Source of the DNA: Rheinheimera sp.
GTDB lineage: Bacteria > Pseudomonadota > Gammaproteobacteria > Enterobacterales > Alteromonadaceae
Direction: 5' to 3'
NCBI GenBank assembly: GCA_003482455.1
Contig: DMYW01000046.1
Span: forward strand, 13,554 to 19,294
DNA length: 5,741 nt
Shown: piece by piece, positions 5,096-5,741 of the stretch
Position numbering within the stretch: the stretch's first letter is position 1
Layout of the letters: each line of letters opens with the position of its first letter
The notes under the pieces: model-generated
Seen by the model: the letters and a program-made list of their open reading frames with translations, nothing else
What the model was told of the DNA's origin: nothing
Database searches by the model: none
Translations under genes and position numbers: made by a program

Positions 5096-5575
5096 TTACT
5101 TTGCAATCAATTTCGCGATGCCCGTTATTTCAATCAGTTTTTTCTCTAAGGCGACAAGCTCTGCTTCACGCGGAAATCCTTTGCAACCGTGATAATGCGC
5201 AATCGTTTTTTGCTGGTCTGCCGTTTGCATCGTCAACAGCGTCGTCGCATCATCGGTCCAAGATTCACGACAAGGGCTTGGCTCGCCACTGCGACTCGCT
5301 GCAACTCGACTGGGAAACTGTTGAAAGTTGCTTTCATCTAACAGGCGTAAAATCTCCTGAAAAAGTTCTGGGTTGGTTGGCAGTCGATAGATGCCGACAT
5401 ACTCGGTGTATTTCTGGCCGTTAAACACGACCACTCCATCAGCAAACACCTGCACATCAAATCTCGGGCAGGTGCCATAACAGCCGGTCAGTTCCATACG
5501 AAATACATCCATCGCGGCAGGATTGGCGCACACAGTCGCGGACAAAAAAGACAAGCAAACGATGAATTTTTTCAC
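5096..5575 (-). CDS. DUF6438-like exported protein
   Basis: The 159-residue product begins at GTG 5573-5575, with AGGGA seven bases upstream and an immediate signal peptide (KKFIVCLSFLSATVCA, cleavage after A17). The longer frame to 5689 would bury that signal peptide and reach into the duplicated marR segment, so it is rejected. The mature protein opens with MELTGCYGTCPRFDVQVF (about 27-44) and DGVVVFNG. The G-C-x-G-x-C-P...DG-x-V-x-(F/Y)-x-G pattern is, as I recall it, the signature of DUF6438, whose biochemical role is unknown. Cys32 and Cys36 are in the motif; Cys102 and Cys131 may pair with them or each other. A helical segment (about 69-85) and a C-terminal helix (about 136-155) follow. 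It probably acts in the periplasm or envelope. It appears intact. Confidence 0.75.
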   Translation of the reverse strand: MKKFIVCLSFLSATVCANPAAMDVFRMELTGCYGTCPRFDVQVFADGVVVFNGQKYTEYVGIYRLPTNPELFQEILRLLDESNFQQFPSRVAASRSGEPSPCRESWTDDATTLLTMQTADQQKTIAHYHGCKGFPREAELVALEKKLIEITGIAKLIAK

Positions 5576-5622
5576 AGATAAGTCCCTTTCAAATTGGCGC
5601 AGGAAACGCGGTGCGCAAGATG

Positions 5623-5637
5623 GTGGTGTGTCACCAC
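5623..5637. repeat. Perfect 6-bp inverted repeat upstream of the DUF6438-like gene
   Basis: GTGGTG (5623-5628) and CACCAC (5632-5637) pair perfectly around a TGT spacer, 48-62 bases before the GTG start on the minus strand. The location suits a promoter-proximal operator, but no clear promoter boxes accompany it. Confidence 0.4.
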
Positions 5638-5666
5638 TCAACAATAGCCTAGTATTGGATATCGGG

Positions 5667-5741
5667 AAATTTACCAACACACAAGGCAAACCCTCGGCGA
5701 CTGCGCCGAACAGTTTGCTGCCCCATTAACGCCGCGCCAGC
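5667..5741 (+). pseudogene. Second, partial copy of the marR-type 3' region
   Basis: The segment aligns without gaps to 4201-4275 (68 of 75 identical) and keeps the same reading frame, giving IYQHTRQTLGDCAEQFAAPL where the intact gene has IYQDARQTLGYCAEQFAAPL. Similarity begins sharply at 5667: the bases before it do not resemble the first ~103 codons of the regulator, so this copy has no start and no DNA-binding domain. Differences include silent changes (TTC/TTT, GCC/GCT), so it is a diverged homologue rather than an artefact of assembly. It reaches the window edge and probably continues into the regulator's end and perhaps another MATE gene. Confidence 0.8.

Noticed and set aside
5101..5424. 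Plus-strand 107-codon frame opposite the DUF6438-like gene
   Set aside because: The minus-strand protein has a signal peptide and a family motif; the plus-strand frame has neither.
5576..5689. Longer N-terminus for the DUF6438-like protein
   Set aside because: It would bury a clear signal peptide, ignore the good ribosome site before GTG 5575 and extend into the duplicated marR segment.

Overview
The window looks like accessory DNA from a Gram-negative bacterium, most likely a gammaproteobacterium. That placement is an inference from a MarR/MATE-type efflux operon and several Sec signal peptides; no rRNA or other marker is present. Base composition changes sharply along the window. About 1-1370 is GC-rich, about 1375-3640 is AT-rich, 3660-4507 is intermediate, 4508-4975 is AT-rich again, and the rest is intermediate. 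This patchwork, the small orphan genes and the wide gaps with broken frames suggest several acquisitions followed by decay.

Left part (1-1268, + strand): the tail of an unidentified upstream reading frame ends in a TGA that overlaps, as ATGA, the start of an aminoglycoside 3-N-acetyltransferase-like (AAC(3)/YokD/FrbF superfamily) protein. That protein carries an unusual Gln/His/Pro-rich insert.

Middle (1269-3640, - strand): a long gap, then a small membrane-protein gene that appears frame-disrupted, an exported protein of unknown family (2350-2817) and a two-helix membrane protein (3105-3581). The gaps contain hairpins and short coding-like frames with no usable start, which I read as gene relics.

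Right part (3660-5741): an intact MarR-family repressor gene has a plausible promoter and an overlapping palindromic operator. It is followed directly by the first ~60 codons of a MATE drug exporter broken by a nonsense codon, a frameshift and a truncation. Joined to the break are two minus-strand genes for exported proteins, one unknown and one with the DUF6438 Cys motif. At the window's right edge a second, about 91% identical copy of the marR 3' part begins abruptly, in the same orientation and the same reading frame. The marR-MATE locus has therefore been partly duplicated or invaded, with about 1.2 kb of exported-protein genes between the truncated MATE gene and the second marR segment. 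An intact MATE gene may lie just beyond the right edge. This rearrangement is the most interesting feature of the window. I found no CRISPR array, RNA gene, transposase or integrase.
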